From Methanosarcina sp. (lineage in GTDB: Archaea; Halobacteriota; Methanosarcinia; Methanosarcinales; Methanosarcinaceae): a stretch of DNA of 38,180 bases. The notes beneath the pieces are model-generated. The model searched no databases, had not been told where the DNA came from, and was given only the letters and a program-made list of their open reading frames with translations. The DNA lies in assembly GCA_003164755.1 (NCBI GenBank), contig PLUB01000070.1, positions 1 through 38,180 on the forward strand, read 5' to 3'. The position numbers and the translations under genes are program-made. This document shows, in pieces, positions 10,356 through 20,361 of the stretch. The first letter of the stretch is position 1. Every line of letters starts with the position of its first letter.

Positions 10356-11495
10356 TCAGATTTTCTTGCGCATGAGAGACATTATGCTTGGCCTGGAAGA
10401 GTTCATTGTCTGTGGCAAAAAAATGTTCATTCCACAGGAACCGAACATTTCCTCGTTGAACCTTTTTGTTATTTCGTCGAAAATCATCCTGTATGCAGTG
10501 CAATAAGGATCAATACCCCTTATTTCACCGCCTGTGGGAACTATGGAATTGTATGGGCATCCTCCTCTACAGTATTTAATATGAGCACATTTGCCACATT
10601 CCTTGTCCACATATTCTTTAAACTTGTTCAAGCATTTCCATGCATTGGATTGGGAAAGGTCTTCCATAGTCGGATGGTCATATACATTACCCAGAATCCA
10701 TTCGTCCATGCCCACAAAGCGATAACAGGGATATATATTTCCTTCGGGTCCCACTGCAAATGTGTCTCCCATGCAATCAACATATGTACAAACAGTCCCC
10801 CTTCCTGTAAATACACATTTACACAGATGGTCAATATTCATAACTTCAATTCTACCCATATTTTCCAGATATTTATCGAGAAGGTAAATTAAAAGTTCTC
10901 CATACTCTTCCGGATCAATAGTCCATTTTTTGGGATTTTCGCCTTTTAAAGAAAGCAAGCATGGGTGTAATTTGAGAGTAAAACCTTGCTCAAGATAAAA
11001 ATTGAAAATTTCTTCCTTGAACTTTATGGAATGAGAAGTGAAAGTAGTAATGAATCTAACATTAAGTCCGTGAGTCCGTGCAATTTCGTAGCCTATCATT
11101 GTTTTTGTGTAGTAGCCTTTTCCCCTTTGAAAGTCATTGAGCTCCTTTGGACCATCCAAACTAGAGCCGATGGGGATATTGTATTCAGCAAAAATTTTAG
11201 CTATTTCGGGGGTAAGCTTCCAGAGGTTGGTCTGTATCGCAAAAGCTATTTTCCGTGGGTTTAAACCTTTAAAAAGTATAGGTAGTGCTTCCATATAAAA
11301 ATCTGCGCCTGCCAGGAGCGGCTCACCACCATGGAAAGTAAAAGTAACAGGATCTCCCCTTAAACTTTTAAGCCATTTAACAACTTCTTTTATCGTTTCA
11401 ATGCTCATTATAGGAGATTTTTCCTCGGAACTCCAGCAGTAACTGCAATTAGCAGGGCAACCAAGGGTAGGTACAATCATTACATGAAAAGGCAT
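10356..11495 (-). CDS. Radical SAM/SPASM domain protein
   Basis: Intact 379-residue enzyme. The radical SAM cluster ligands are C13, C17 and C20 in GCPANCSYCW. GGEPL at 56-60 is the SAM-binding motif. A SPASM region follows with cysteines at 241, 257, 300, 303, 309, 313 and 332 (core YCRGGCPYN), expected to hold two auxiliary [4Fe-4S] clusters. Relatives are anaerobic sulfatase-maturating enzymes and peptide-modifying SPASM enzymes. It resembles a methanogen subfamily annotated as putative peptide-modifying enzyme (from memory, Mhun_1560-type), so a ribosomally made peptide may be the substrate. A good AAAGGAG site precedes the ATG. No sulfatase gene or Cys-rich small peptide is seen within about 1 kb on either side. 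The last 30 residues lack Cys and may be a specific tail. Confidence 0.85.
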   Translation of the reverse strand: MPFHVMIVPTLGCPANCSYCWSSEEKSPIMSIETIKEVVKWLKSLRGDPVTFTFHGGEPLLAGADFYMEALPILFKGLNPRKIAFAIQTNLWKLTPEIAKIFAEYNIPIGSSLDGPKELNDFQRGKGYYTKTMIGYEIARTHGLNVRFITTFTSHSIKFKEEIFNFYLEQGFTLKLHPCLLSLKGENPKKWTIDPEEYGELLIYLLDKYLENMGRIEVMNIDHLCKCVFTGRGTVCTYVDCMGDTFAVGPEGNIYPCYRFVGMDEWILGNVYDHPTMEDLSQSNAWKCLNKFKEYVDKECGKCAHIKYCRGGCPYNSIVPTGGEIRGIDPYCTAYRMIFDEITKRFNEEMFGSCGMNIFLPQTMNSSRPSIMSLMRKKI

Positions 11496-12360
11496 CTTTA
11501 AAGCTCCTTTTTTTCAGCTTCTTTAAATTATTAGTAGTTTTCTGAGTTAAGTACTTCACTGATTTTCACTCCCCAATAAACGAAGCCTAAAAGTATCCTT
11601 TTATTTGTGAAAACAACTCCATGGGTTCTCACTATTATATTAAGTATGAATATAGTCCTAAATAAAAATCAAATTCTTCAAATTACAGGCTCAAATGAAT
11701 AAAAGTACTTTCTCCCCGATTCTTTTTTGTCTACTGACTCAACCCAATATATTGGCCAGGAAGATTGTGTTCATTCTGGTTTCTGTTGCAGAATTTCCAC
11801 CCAATGAACTGCTGTTCCTTAAAATTTCGGAAGAATTACCATGTCTTCCATTGATTTAGATCTTCTTTTTGGATGAAAAAAGCAACACGTGTATTTCTCA
11901 TTGGAAACTGCATTAATCCAAAGTCCTTATTTTTCGATTTAATCCCTATTTCATCACAAAAGATAACATGAAACATTTTTAACCTCTCCATAATCATATT
12001 CCCAACTTTATTTAAATTCCGGAAAAATCCTCTTTCTACCCTAATTATGAGAGCAGAACATATTTTTATCCTCACAATCTCATTAAAAAACTCAGAAATC
12101 CTCCATGAACGATAAACTAATAGTTTTTACAGTAGATTACTGAAGCTAGAATATTAGGATCATCTGGAGATCTCACTGATTTAGGGAAATAAGTTTTATT
12201 TGAGATTCCACAGCAAGTAAAGAGCTATATAGGCTTCTATTTTCTGTAAAAATAAGATTTTTCGGTAGAATATCAAAACTTTATCTTTTCTCATGAGCTC
12301 TAACCTTAAATCTCAATAGAGTATCCGCATTCTTCAGAATAGCTCAAAGATTGTTCCATT
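11496..12360 (-). other. Leader of the radical SAM gene and weak coding trace
   Basis: The first 100 bases are AT-rich leader. On the minus strand 12075-11836 is open (79 codons: IIRVERGFFRNLNKVGNM, then FCDEIGIKSKNKDFGLMQFP, ending NQWKTW). Past its stop the frame continues with protein-like text (GTAVHWVEILQQKPE, then WPIYWVESVDKKESGRKYFY) to about 11695. It may be a decayed gene of about 130 residues. The family is not recognised. Confidence 0.3.
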
Positions 12361-12591
12361 AGCCAATCAGGATCATTACTGATCTAAGAGTTCCATTTGA
12401 AAATAACCAGGCGGAAAGGGATATCAGAATGATGAAATTAAAGTAAAAGATATCTTGAACTTTAGAACACAAAAAGAGTTGGAGCTTCCGACAGAATTAA
12501 AGCCTACATTTCTGCAATCAAAAGAAGCAATTTCCCAATTATAGAAGGTATTCTGGCGGTGTTCAAGGGAGCAAAACTAACTATACCCTGA
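12361..12591 (+). mobile_element. IS66-family transposase remnant
   Basis: Encodes the conserved C-terminal block of IS66 transposases: DLRVPFENNQAERDIRMMKL, a TAA where Q is expected, then after frame changes FRTQKG-like sequence, RIKAYISAIKK and PIIEGILAVFKGAKLTIP before TGA at 12589-12591. The NNQAERDIRM motif contains the last acidic catalytic residue of the DDE triad. Only the last 75 or so residues survive. Its 3' end abuts the IS200 remnant directly. Confidence 0.75.
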
Positions 12592-12604
12592 ATAGTTGCC
12601 AAAA

Positions 12605-13037
12605 TCAAATATTTTTGTTTACTTGTATGCTTTTTTTCATCATGGTTTCCCTGATTTTAAACATAGTTTCTAAGTACATAGAAAGTTGTTCCATCATCCC
12701 CAGTTCCAATATAACCTTCACCAAAGTTCACCATCAAATAACTGTTTTTTAATCGCAGATTATTGTTTAATTTTTATTGCGATGATACCCTTTATAATCT
12801 TTCACTCTTGAACTAAAATATTTTGTTTCAGCACCAACTAAAAGATGTACCTGATCACTATCATTATCGGTTGCAGTAAACTCAAAACAGTACATTTTAC
12901 CAATTTTGAAGCATACATAGTTTAAATAGTTGATGATATCTTTGTCTACGAAGAAATTTTTCAGGACACTCAACACAAAAAAATAATTTGATATTTTATT
13001 TTATGAACACACGTGTCTTTGGATGGCTTAGTTCTAT
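12605..13037 (-). mobile_element. IS200/IS605-family TnpA remnant, copy 1
   Basis: Almost the full span of a Y1 (HUH) transposase is readable on the minus strand. From about 13037 it runs IELSHPKTRVF, then FCFKIG-type sequence, YCFEFTATDNDSDQVHLLVG with the HUH signature as HVHL changed to QVHL, AETKYFSSRV, then a frameshift into KIIKGIIAIK, KKQLFDGELW, YIGT and GDDGTTF-like text, and KKAYKQTKI before the end. The catalytic Tyr region is disrupted. Its 3' end (ATGATGAAAAAAAGCATACA and on, to TTTGATTTTG) is nearly identical to the remnant at 24962, which marks the element boundary. It lies against the IS66 fragment. Confidence 0.75.
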
Positions 13038-13287
13038 TTTATAGTGTAAAGCTAAATTAAAATATAACAAAGTTGGTTAATAACGGTTTCCGGGGAAATT
13101 TCCATCCCAGCAGCAAGATGTTAGATACTTGACTGGGGTAAAGTCAGCCTACTTAAATTTGTTCATTGAACCCTTATGAATATGCCTATTGATATTGTTT
13201 CATCCCAGCTAAATAGTTACTGTATATCACAAAAATTGAAACATATACAGTTAATAATAAGTTCAGTTTTTATTGTTAGGGTTTAAG

Positions 13288-15060
13288 ATGACATTTGCGA
13301 TTGAATGGGCTGAAGAATACCGTCCCCAGAGCCTCAAAGAGATCGTGGGGAACAAGCGGGCAGTGCAATATTTGAGGACATGGGCTGATGAGTGGCTTTT
13401 GGGGATCCCTGAAAAAAGGGCAGTGATCCTTCATGGACCTCCAGGAATCGGTAAGACTTCTAGTGCTCATGCTCTTGCCCAGGATTTGACCTGGGAAGTA
13501 ATCGAACTCAATGCAAGTGACCAGAGGACTGCAGGTGTAATTGAGAGGATTGCAGGGTCGGCAGCGCTTATGAGTACTTTATTTGGGAAAAAACGCTTGA
13601 TTATCCTAGATGAGGCAGACAATATTCATGGGAGTGGAGATAGAGGTGGGATGCGAGCTATTGCAGGGATTATAAAATCTACGCTCCAGCCAATCGTGCT
13701 GATTGCAAACGATGTTTACGGGTTAAACCCTACTATCAGGAACTTCTGCCTTGAAATAAAGTTCGGATCCGTACAGAGCCGTTCAATGGTATCTGCTTTA
13801 AATAAAGTGTGTGAGAGTGAAGGAATCGCATGCAACCCGGAAGTAGTCCAAAAGATTGCGGAAAATGCGGGAGGAGATTTCCGTAGTGCAATGAATGACC
13901 TTCAGGCTGCAGCTATCGGGAAGAAAGTACTGGAAGCAAAAGATATCAGCACTTCATACAGGGACATCAGGAAAAATATTTTCAAGGCGATGCAGACAAT
14001 ATTTAAGAGCACTGACTACAAAAAGGCTCTTGAGGTTACCCGCGGTCTCGATGAAAGTCCTGAAGATCTTGTACACTGGATCGATGAGAATCTGCCTATT
14101 CAGTATTCATGCAAAGACGGTAAAATTGAAGATATAAGAACTGGCTTTGGTTATCTCTCAAGGGCTGACCTCTATCTTGGGCGCGTGAAGAAACGTCAGA
14201 ACTATCGGATGTGGAGATATGCCAGCACGCTTATGGTATGCGGAGCTGTAATATCAAAAACAAGATCCTACCCAGGATTCATTAAGTTCCAGCAGCCCTC
14301 TCTCTGGAGAAGACTTGGACAGACCCACTCAAAAAGAGATCTGCGAGACAATATAGCTTCCAAAATTGGAGAACACAGCTTTGAATCCATGCGTTATTCC
14401 CGAAAAAACCTGCTAAACCTTTACTCTCACATGGTAAAAGATGAAACATCTTCTGCTGAAATTATCGGATGCCTAAAGCTTGAACTTGAGGAATTTATGT
14501 ACCTCTCAGGAAGCACAAAAGTTAGTAGAAAGATGCAGAAAATATATGATGAGGCACAGGAATTACTCTGTGAAGGAAACGAAGAAACAAAAAAACCGGA
14601 ATTTTTCAAAACTCCTGTACCTTCAAAAAATAATAAGCAGATTTCAACTGGTTGCACAGTTAAAAGTCAAGAGAAAAAAGAAGAAAAATCTTCTGGAAAA
14701 TCCGACATTTTCGAATCCCGAGCTTCTGAAGGCGAGCAAAAGATGATCAATCTCAGCTTTAATTTTTCCCCGAAGGTTTCTGGAGAAAATAAGCCTTTTG
14801 AAAGTAACAAACATGATAGCTTTATACATGATAACTTTATAGCTGAAGATCTTAAGTCTTCAGAAAAGAACGTCTTTTCTCAGTCTGAACCTGTAGACAA
14901 CAAGATCTCTACTGAGCCTTCAAGACAGAAAAACCCTGCAAAAAAAGAAACTTTTTTCGAGAAAGTTACTGAGCTTAAATCTGCTAATTTTGATATTGAA
15001 ACAGAGGAAGTTCCTAAAAAATTAGAGTCTAAATCTCAAAAAACACTTTTTGATTTTTAA
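13288..15060 (+). CDS. rfcL: Replication factor C large subunit
   Basis: A 590-residue AAA+ subunit of the archaeal clamp loader, which opens and loads the PCNA ring onto primed DNA with the small RFC subunits. It has [16 protein letters not shown] at the start, Walker A GPPGIGKT (50-57), NASDQRT (75-81) and Walker [10 protein letters not shown] (104-112). After about residue 430 comes a charged, low-complexity linker rich in Lys, Ser and Glu. The protein ends in QKTLFDF, a PCNA-interacting (PIP) box. I place the start at the ATG 13288, which gives the family's usual [13 protein letters not shown]; the upstream TTG at 13273 adds five unmatched residues. No other replication gene adjoins it. 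Confidence 0.95.
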   Translation: MTFAIEWAEEYRPQSLKEIVGNKRAVQYLRTWADEWLLGIPEKRAVILHGPPGIGKTSSAHALAQDLTWEVIELNASDQRTAGVIERIAGSAALMSTLFGKKRLIILDEADNIHGSGDRGGMRAIAGIIKSTLQPIVLIANDVYGLNPTIRNFCLEIKFGSVQSRSMVSALNKVCESEGIACNPEVVQKIAENAGGDFRSAMNDLQAAAIGKKVLEAKDISTSYRDIRKNIFKAMQTIFKSTDYKKALEVTRGLDESPEDLVHWIDENLPIQYSCKDGKIEDIRTGFGYLSRADLYLGRVKKRQNYRMWRYASTLMVCGAVISKTRSYPGFIKFQQPSLWRRLGQTHSKRDLRDNIASKIGEHSFESMRYSRKNLLNLYSHMVKDETSSAEIIGCLKLELEEFMYLSGSTKVSRKMQKIYDEAQELLCEGNEETKKPEFFKTPVPSKNNKQISTGCTVKSQEKKEEKSSGKSDIFESRASEGEQKMINLSFNFSPKVSGENKPFESNKHDSFIHDNFIAEDLKSSEKNVFSQSEPVDNKISTEPSRQKNPAKKETFFEKVTELKSANFDIETEEVPKKLESKSQKTLFDF

Positions 15061-15207
15061 TTCATTCCTCTATTTATGTTAAGTAGTACATTCTATAGCC
15101 TTCTGATTAATTAGTCTTTGAACCTGCAATATATATTATACATTGATTTAAGGTTCTCTTTATTTAGCATGGAACCGTAAGTCATAGAAGAGCTTGATAC
15201 TTGAGAA

Positions 15208-15918
15208 CTATAGCTTTGGTCTTTCAAAAAGAACAGGATGTTTGTCTTTTAGTGGTATGAGAAGCTTGTCATCTAATTTTGCATTATAAAGTGTTTTAAC
15301 TTTTGAAAGTTGGTCAATTGTTAATTCGTTGACTCCTTTAAGGTTAGCTCGTTTAAGGTTAGCGCCTTTAAGATTAGCTCCTTCAAGGTTAGCTCCTACA
15401 AGGTCAGTTCCCTCAAGGTTAGTTCCTACAAGGTCAGTTCTTTCAAGGTCAGCTTCTTCAAGATTAGCTTTTTTAAAATCAATTCCTTCAAGGTTAGCTC
15501 CTTCAAAGTTAGCCCCGTCAAGGTTAGCTTCTTCGAAATCCTCAAATTTCACATCAAGCACTTGGAGTTCCCTAATATTTCCTTCATTATCGTAACATTT
15601 CCAGCTCTGTTTATCATAAGGATAGAAAACTATTATGTGGCAATTTCCTGTTTTTGAAAAAAATCGCAAATCAGCTTTTGGAGGTTTGCAGTTTGGACCT
15701 GGGTGGCTGTGAATAGAGCCTACAGCTTTGACGTTCGGCATCATAAAAAGCTTTATAACTGCGTTTTGTTCACTGGATTAGGTACCCGGCAGTACAATCA
15801 CTTCAGTGATGATGCCGTCATTTTCCTGCAGAAGTCCGATAAACTCCTCCGGGGCCATGGACTTGCTGGTTTCGAGTATAAAATTGAGGGTATCACTAGC
15901 TATTCCCTTAATTTGCAT
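15208..15918 (-). pseudogene. JAMM/MPN-pentapeptide fusion protein, interrupted by TAA
   Basis: From ATG 15918 the frame gives MQIKGIASDTLNFILETSKS, then MAPEEFIGLLQ with the upstream glutamate of a JAMM isopeptidase/deubiquitinase fold. After the in-frame TAA at 15778-15780 the same frame continues VGSIHSHPGPNCKPPKAD, which keeps the H-x-H-x10-D zinc ligands but has Pro where Ser is usual. About 12 pentapeptide units follow (A-N-L-x-G type, e.g. GANLEGANLKGANLKRANLK), then LTIDQLSKVKTLYNAKLDD. JAMM domains cleave isopeptide bonds, for example of archaeal SAMP modifiers. The TAA makes a pseudogene unless the 3' part is made alone from the ATG at 15744 (178 residues), which would lack the Glu. 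Confidence 0.75.
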
Positions 15919-15924
15919 AAAGGA

Positions 15925-15990
15925 TTATTCTCCTGAATTTGCATCATAAAGTGTTTCCATTTTAAAAAGTTTATCAAGTGATAAATTGCT
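15925..15990 (-). pseudogene. Pentapeptide-repeat protein, C-terminal remnant
   Basis: Minus strand encodes NLSLDKLFKMETLYDANSGE and a stop. This matches the C-terminal LTIDQLSKVKTLYNAKL of the neighbouring fusion gene. The stop lies only six bases before that gene's ATG at 15918, so an upstream paralogue once preceded it, probably in one operon. The rest of that gene is lost. Confidence 0.5.
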
Positions 15991-16061
15991 AGTTTTCGTG
16001 CTTCAATTACTTTCTGATTAATTAGGTTTCGAACTTATTTTTCGAATGAAAAAATATAGAA

Positions 16062-16415
16062 ATGAAAATTGAATATAGAATACATTATTTATTTTTTCAT
16101 AGTTCCTTGTTTTATAGAGTTATAATTCTATTGTATGAATGTTTTTATGCTATGACTTTGCTTCAGTTCTGTTTCTTCCTGTGTATAAACTCTGAAATTG
16201 AGTGCTTCAAACTTCAAGTCATTGGTGCTTATCTACTCGTTTCTTTTCTGCATGCAATGTGGGACTAGCTGCCTCAGTTAATTACTTCCAATTTTGGCTC
16301 GGGCTTATATGTGCTCCTAGCCGAGGGCGTGGTTGATATTGTCGGTTTGGTTGTTCTATGGGTGCGTTGGCGAGAAGCAATTGGGTTACAAACTGTTTTG
16401 TCGCCAGAAGTCTAG
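16062..16415 (+). pseudogene. PrsW-like intramembrane protease remnant with in-frame TAG
   Basis: The frame from 16062 ends in VIGAYLLVSFLHAMWD followed by TAG at 16266-16268. The same frame continues 48 more codons (LPQLITSNFGSGLYVL, then AEGVVDIVGLVVLWVRWREA) to a TAG at 16413. The L-H-A-x-W-D stretch after a hydrophobic helix and the following helix resemble the last catalytic motif and C terminus of PrsW-family membrane metalloproteases. The first 45 or so codons do not match the family and are probably frameshifted. UAG can encode pyrrolysine in Methanosarcina, but the missing 5' half argues for decay. Assignment is tentative. Confidence 0.4.
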
Positions 16416-16654
16416 GACATATTATAACCTAATTGAAGAAATATATACAGTCTGAGAATCAAAGCCAAATTATTTCAAATGCAGATCACTTTAGGATAGG
16501 TTTTCGAAAAATAGGTAATTCAACGAACACCAAAACAGAACTTTTTGGCCCTGCGCTGTTTTGAGTGGGTAATTTCGAGTTATTTTCTAAATGTATGTTA
16601 AGATGCATAATTTTTTAAAATATAGATCCTCCAACGAAGTTGCGTTTATCGAAA

Positions 16655-16880
16655 TTATCTCGAACTTATTTTAGAGCAGTCTTGTAGCTCACACTTTTTT
16701 CTTACAGCCATAACAGGAACTCTCGAGTGCCGGATCAGATTTCCTGCAACACCAGAAGCAGCCTGTCCACTCCTGTCTTTCCGAGAGTGCCCATCATAAC
16801 AATATCCATTTTTTCCTCATCGGCATATCTAATAAACTCGTCCGAGAGATTGCCTTCAAGCAAAACAGTCCATAATCCCT
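16655..16880 (-). pseudogene. UspA universal stress protein, C-terminal remnant
   Basis: Minus strand reads LLEGNLSDEFIRYADEEK, then MDIVMMGTLGKTGVDRLLL, a frame change, and VAGNLIRHSRVPVMAVRKK. The pattern M-G-x-x-G-x(9)-G-S-x-A and P-V-x-x-V-R is the ATP-binding C-terminal half of UspA proteins. The one-base lesion falls at the G-S-V loop (near 16760). The N-terminal half is not recoverable from 16880-17100. Confidence 0.65.
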
Positions 16881-17309
16881 AAATATGAATCAGAAAACGG
16901 ACTGCACTTTCATTCTAATAAGGTGAGAGAGATATTATTACAAAATTGGAATTGTAGATGTCCAGTTTTTTTGCCTGGATACAAAAAACATTCATGATTA
17001 TATGCCTGCAAAAGTTTGCTGTGGATACTGCTGCAAAAGTGTATGGAAGTCCCAACGCAGCATTATCACCGACTCGCTGTGTTATGTGGGGTTAATTTAG
17101 AAGGCCTTGCAAATTTCATCCCCTTTCTTTGCATCCTCGTAAAATATGCGAATTTTTTCAAAACAAAGAAGGGGATTTTCTAAAGTAGGGATTTTCTTTA
17201 ACTTCAGCTATTCAAAAACTTACAACTGTATTATCATTTTTCGATCTAGATTCATTTGGATGCTTATTTAGTTACAATAACCTCTGTCTAGCCATATATT
17301 CAGTTCAGA
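16881..17309. other. Intergenic with an unassigned coding trace
   Basis: On the plus strand about 17016-17084 encodes KFAVDTAAKVYGSPNAALSP followed by TRCVMWG and a stop; the text continues one frame over as GVNLEGLANFIPFLC. It looks like a decayed protein, but the family is not recognised. Confidence 0.3.
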
Positions 17310-17714
17310 TCATATCAATTTTTTACCTGCGCCCGGGCCGGGAGAACACTGGAAGACATCATTAATCTTGATTTCTATTAGATTCTTTGCAGGAAGTCCG
17401 GGTTTTGTTGCATGCACAATTTCCTTCATTTTTTCAAATTTCTCTCCAGCATTAATAATTTCCGCTTTACCTTTTATCTGGAAGCAGCCACCTGTATCTG
17501 GACCCCATATATAGAATGCAACAACAGGATTTTCTTCCAGGTTTGCCAGCGATTTAATCATGAAATTATCTGTAATCCAGACTGTCTCATCATCTACGAG
17601 CCGGCAGAACCCTATCGGCACTACATTTGGAATTCCATCTTTTGAGGCAGTAGCCACAGGAAAGATCTTCACCATTGAGAAAGCATTTTTCATTTCTTCA
17701 GTTAATTTTGCCAT
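17310..17714 (-). CDS. Pyridoxamine 5'-phosphate oxidase (PPOX) family protein
   Basis: A 134-residue FMN-binding split-barrel protein. The opening MAKLTEEMKNAFSMVKIFPV, then TASKDGIPNVVPIGFCRLVD, the TVWITDNFMIKSLANLEENP strand pair and CFQIKGKAEI are typical of small PPOX proteins that bind flavin or F420. Start at ATG 17714 is favoured by GGTGA five bases upstream; the ATG at 17729 adds MMVNT. The end CSPGPGAGKKLI is Gly/Pro-rich. It stands alone. Proteins like this are often annotated as flavin-nucleotide-binding oxidoreductases; the substrate is not known. Confidence 0.85.
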   Translation of the reverse strand: MAKLTEEMKNAFSMVKIFPVATASKDGIPNVVPIGFCRLVDDETVWITDNFMIKSLANLEENPVVAFYIWGPDTGGCFQIKGKAEIINAGEKFEKMKEIVHATKPGLPAKNLIEIKINDVFQCSPGPGAGKKLI

Positions 17715-18986
17715 AGTATTCACCATCAAGATGATAGCTGTATAAATTTATATATTTAAGCATTCGAATTTTGGATCGTATATTTTATTTAAATATTTTT
17801 ATGATCTTTCAAGGAGAAAAGTACCCTAAAAAATATTTTTTTAAGGAGGGAAAAGGATGATTTTGTGGTTTAATTATAATATTTATTATATGGACAAAGA
17901 ATACAAGAAAAAATCGGCTACAAATAGAAAAACGTTGAGGTTTTCGATAAACCTCTAATCTTCACGAATAATTTATATACAATTTATACGCATATGACGA
18001 AATTTAAGGTTCATCGAAATTCTCTTGAGACTTATATAGACTGATTCATTTAGACTTATGCGGTTTAACCGATAAATCAGTAGCAGCAAGTATTAATTTG
18101 TCTAATATATAAGCTAAAATAACAATTTTCATTGTGCCTAATTTTGGACTTATATTGCGTAAGTCCTGTTATTTGAAAATGTCACGAATCAAAATTATGG
18201 AGAAGCTATAAAGGGAAGAAAATATAGCTGAAAATATCTTCGAAAAATAATGCTTTTTGTGGGAGGATCAGGAAAAAATAAGGAAAGCAAATGTCTTTGT
18301 TGAGGAGATAGGATAGTTAAGTTCTCCGATCTCAACCTCCCTTATGGTTACAGGTGTTATTGGAAATAATGATTGCATGTTTTGATTAGTGGATCCTAGT
18401 AATTAACAGGCAATTCCACCATGAACTGCATATCGGGATATATAATATGAAATCCACATAGGAAAAATTTCTCTCTCCAAATTCGGCAAATAAAATTAAA
18501 AACAATCAAAGGAAAAATAATTGATGAGAATGCAAGTTAAATAGTTACTACTTGTGACCTGAAAATAGATGCGCTGGATAATTTGGATGTAAGGACGTTT
18601 TGAAAAACTTGCTATGAAGCAAAAGAAACTCCTGATTCACGGAGCATTCTAATGGCATCGAGGCCAGTTAACAACAATCATCTCAGGAAAAACCTCATTT
18701 TTTTGCTGTATTTTCCGAATTACTTCAAAAAAGAAATATTTATAATATTAGGCAATACCAAGGTCATAAGTACAATTCAGGCAAATAAGCGATTGAATAA
18801 CTATCCAAGCAGGGAAAATTTCTGGAAAACAGTCTCTTGTTATGGGTAGTCTTTATTGCTCTTTTAGCGAATTAAATATTGATAAGGCCGAGATGGTATA
18901 GTAAGTGAAATTGGAAAAAGAGAGTAAAAGATTGAAAACCAGATTTTCTGCAGGCTTACTCCTGCATTTTGAGGAACAAGATTATT
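17715..18986. other. Long intergenic region with decayed coding traces, leader of nadA
   Basis: AT-rich. On the plus strand about 18510-18700 reads IVTTCDLKIDALDNLDVRTF, stop, then YEAKETPDSRSILMASRPVN, interrupted by stops; it appears to be an old gene of unknown family. The 65-codon frame at 18652-18849 is the end of this trace. No RNA gene is seen. Confidence 0.35.
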
Positions 18987-19901
18987 ATGGAAAACCAGGA
19001 AATTGCAGAGAAAATAAACAAAATTAAAGAAGAGAAAAATGCAATAATAATTTCACATTTTTACACACGGAGAGAAGTTCAGGATGTTTCAGATTTTGTT
19101 GCAGATTCTCTTTCACTCTGTAAGGCAGCATTGAACTCAAAAGCTGAAGTGATAGTTTTTGCAGGTGTCCATTTCATGGCAGAGTCGGCATCAATAATTT
19201 CCCCTGAAAAGCTAGTCCTTTTACCAGTTCCCGATGCCATATGCCCAATGGCGGATATGGTAACTGCGGAGTCTCTACGATTTTTTAAAGAAAAAAACCC
19301 TGATGCAGCAGTTGTATGCTATGTAAATAGTTCAGCTGCAGTAAAAGCAGAATCTGATATATGCTGCACATCTGCAAATGCAATAAATGTGGTAAATTCG
19401 ATTGAAAATCAGGAAATTATTTTTATCCCTGACAAAAATCTGGGAAGTTTTGTATCCCTTCATACCAAAAAAAAAATACATATTTGGCCCGGATTTTGTC
19501 ACGTTCATGACAGCATTAGTGATGGACATCTAAAAGAATTAAAAAAAATGCATCCTGATGCTGAATTTCTTGCACATCCTGAGTGTAGGCCTGAAGTCCT
19601 GAGCCTTGCAGATAATATTCTCAGTACCTCAGGGATTATAAAAGAAGTTGGAAAATCAAGTTCAAAGGAGTTTATAATCGGAACTGAAAAGGAAATTGTT
19701 CAGAACCTGAAAAGAAAATATTCGGATAAAAAGTTTTATCCTGCATCTGAGAAGGCTCTTTGTTACAACATGAAAAAAATCACACTCGAATCCATTATTA
19801 ACAGCCTTCAGAATATGGAATATGAGCTCTATGTCCCTGTCCATATAAGGACGAAAGCGAAAAAAGCGCTAGATAGGATGCTTGAAATAAGTGGAAATTG
19901 A
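18987..19901 (+). CDS. nadA: Quinolinate synthase A
   Basis: A 304-residue [4Fe-4S] enzyme that condenses iminoaspartate with dihydroxyacetone phosphate to quinolinate in de novo NAD synthesis. It has AIIISHFYTRREVQDVSDFV near the start, FAGVHFMAESA (58-68) and the three cluster ligands C86 (AICPMADM), C171 (GFCHVHD) and C259 (ALCYNMKK). HPEC at 197-200 lies in the usual HP-E-x region. I choose ATG 18987 (MENQEIAEKI) after GAGG at 18972; the TTG at 18969 would add six residues. The usual partners nadC and aspartate dehydrogenase (nadX) are not in the window, so the gene is separated from its pathway here. Confidence 0.93.
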   Translation: MENQEIAEKINKIKEEKNAIIISHFYTRREVQDVSDFVADSLSLCKAALNSKAEVIVFAGVHFMAESASIISPEKLVLLPVPDAICPMADMVTAESLRFFKEKNPDAAVVCYVNSSAAVKAESDICCTSANAINVVNSIENQEIIFIPDKNLGSFVSLHTKKKIHIWPGFCHVHDSISDGHLKELKKMHPDAEFLAHPECRPEVLSLADNILSTSGIIKEVGKSSSKEFIIGTEKEIVQNLKRKYSDKKFYPASEKALCYNMKKITLESIINSLQNMEYELYVPVHIRTKAKKALDRMLEISGN

Positions 19902-20361
19902 AGTCGAGAAAAAGGGAAGGATCCTTTCATTGAATTTTACGTGAAATTTTTCCTGAATTTATAGAACAAAGTGTAAAATCACTGAGTCTTCAATAGCCTA
20001 ATTGTTGTCTCTGGTTCCAATTTTTGAATGATCGCAAGAGAGCTGCTTTTTACTTGTTCTCAACGATTCCATGGTGATCACAGGGAAGTGTTGTAACAAG
20101 CATAAGAAAATATGAATCAAATATCCTATATTTTAAATGTTCATATATTTTTATAAAAGTAACCAAATTTATCGAGATCTCAGAAGGTCATTTAGCATGC
20201 CACAGTTCCATATTTATAGCTCGACGGTAGCTCACAATACAAAAGATTTTTGCAGGATAATCTTTAAGTACAAATGCATATTAAATATTGACTAAAATTA
20301 AATAATTAATCAAAAATTAAATAATTAATCAAAAATTGAATTTCTGGTCGAAGGAATCAGC
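19902..20361. other. Intergenic, leader of the DUF5661 gene
   Basis: No gene seen. It ends in a two-unit tandem repeat (20294-20330). Confidence 0.45.
20294..20330 (+). repeat. Two-unit AT-rich tandem repeat
   Basis: The unit AAAATTAAATAATTAATC occurs twice with a 19-base period, 30 bp before the TTG start at 20362. It could double a TATA-like site, but it may be simple AT-rich slippage. Confidence 0.5.

Noticed and set aside
13273..13287. TTG start of rfcL
   Set aside because: Adds five residues absent from the family; ATG 13288 gives the normal start.
15329..15595. 88-codon plus-strand frame rich in Arg/Leu/Ser repeats
   Set aside because: It is the reverse of the pentapeptide repeats, kept open by their codon periodicity.
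18652..18849. 65-codon plus-strand frame
   Set aside because: It is the end of a longer decayed reading with upstream stops; not a gene on its own.
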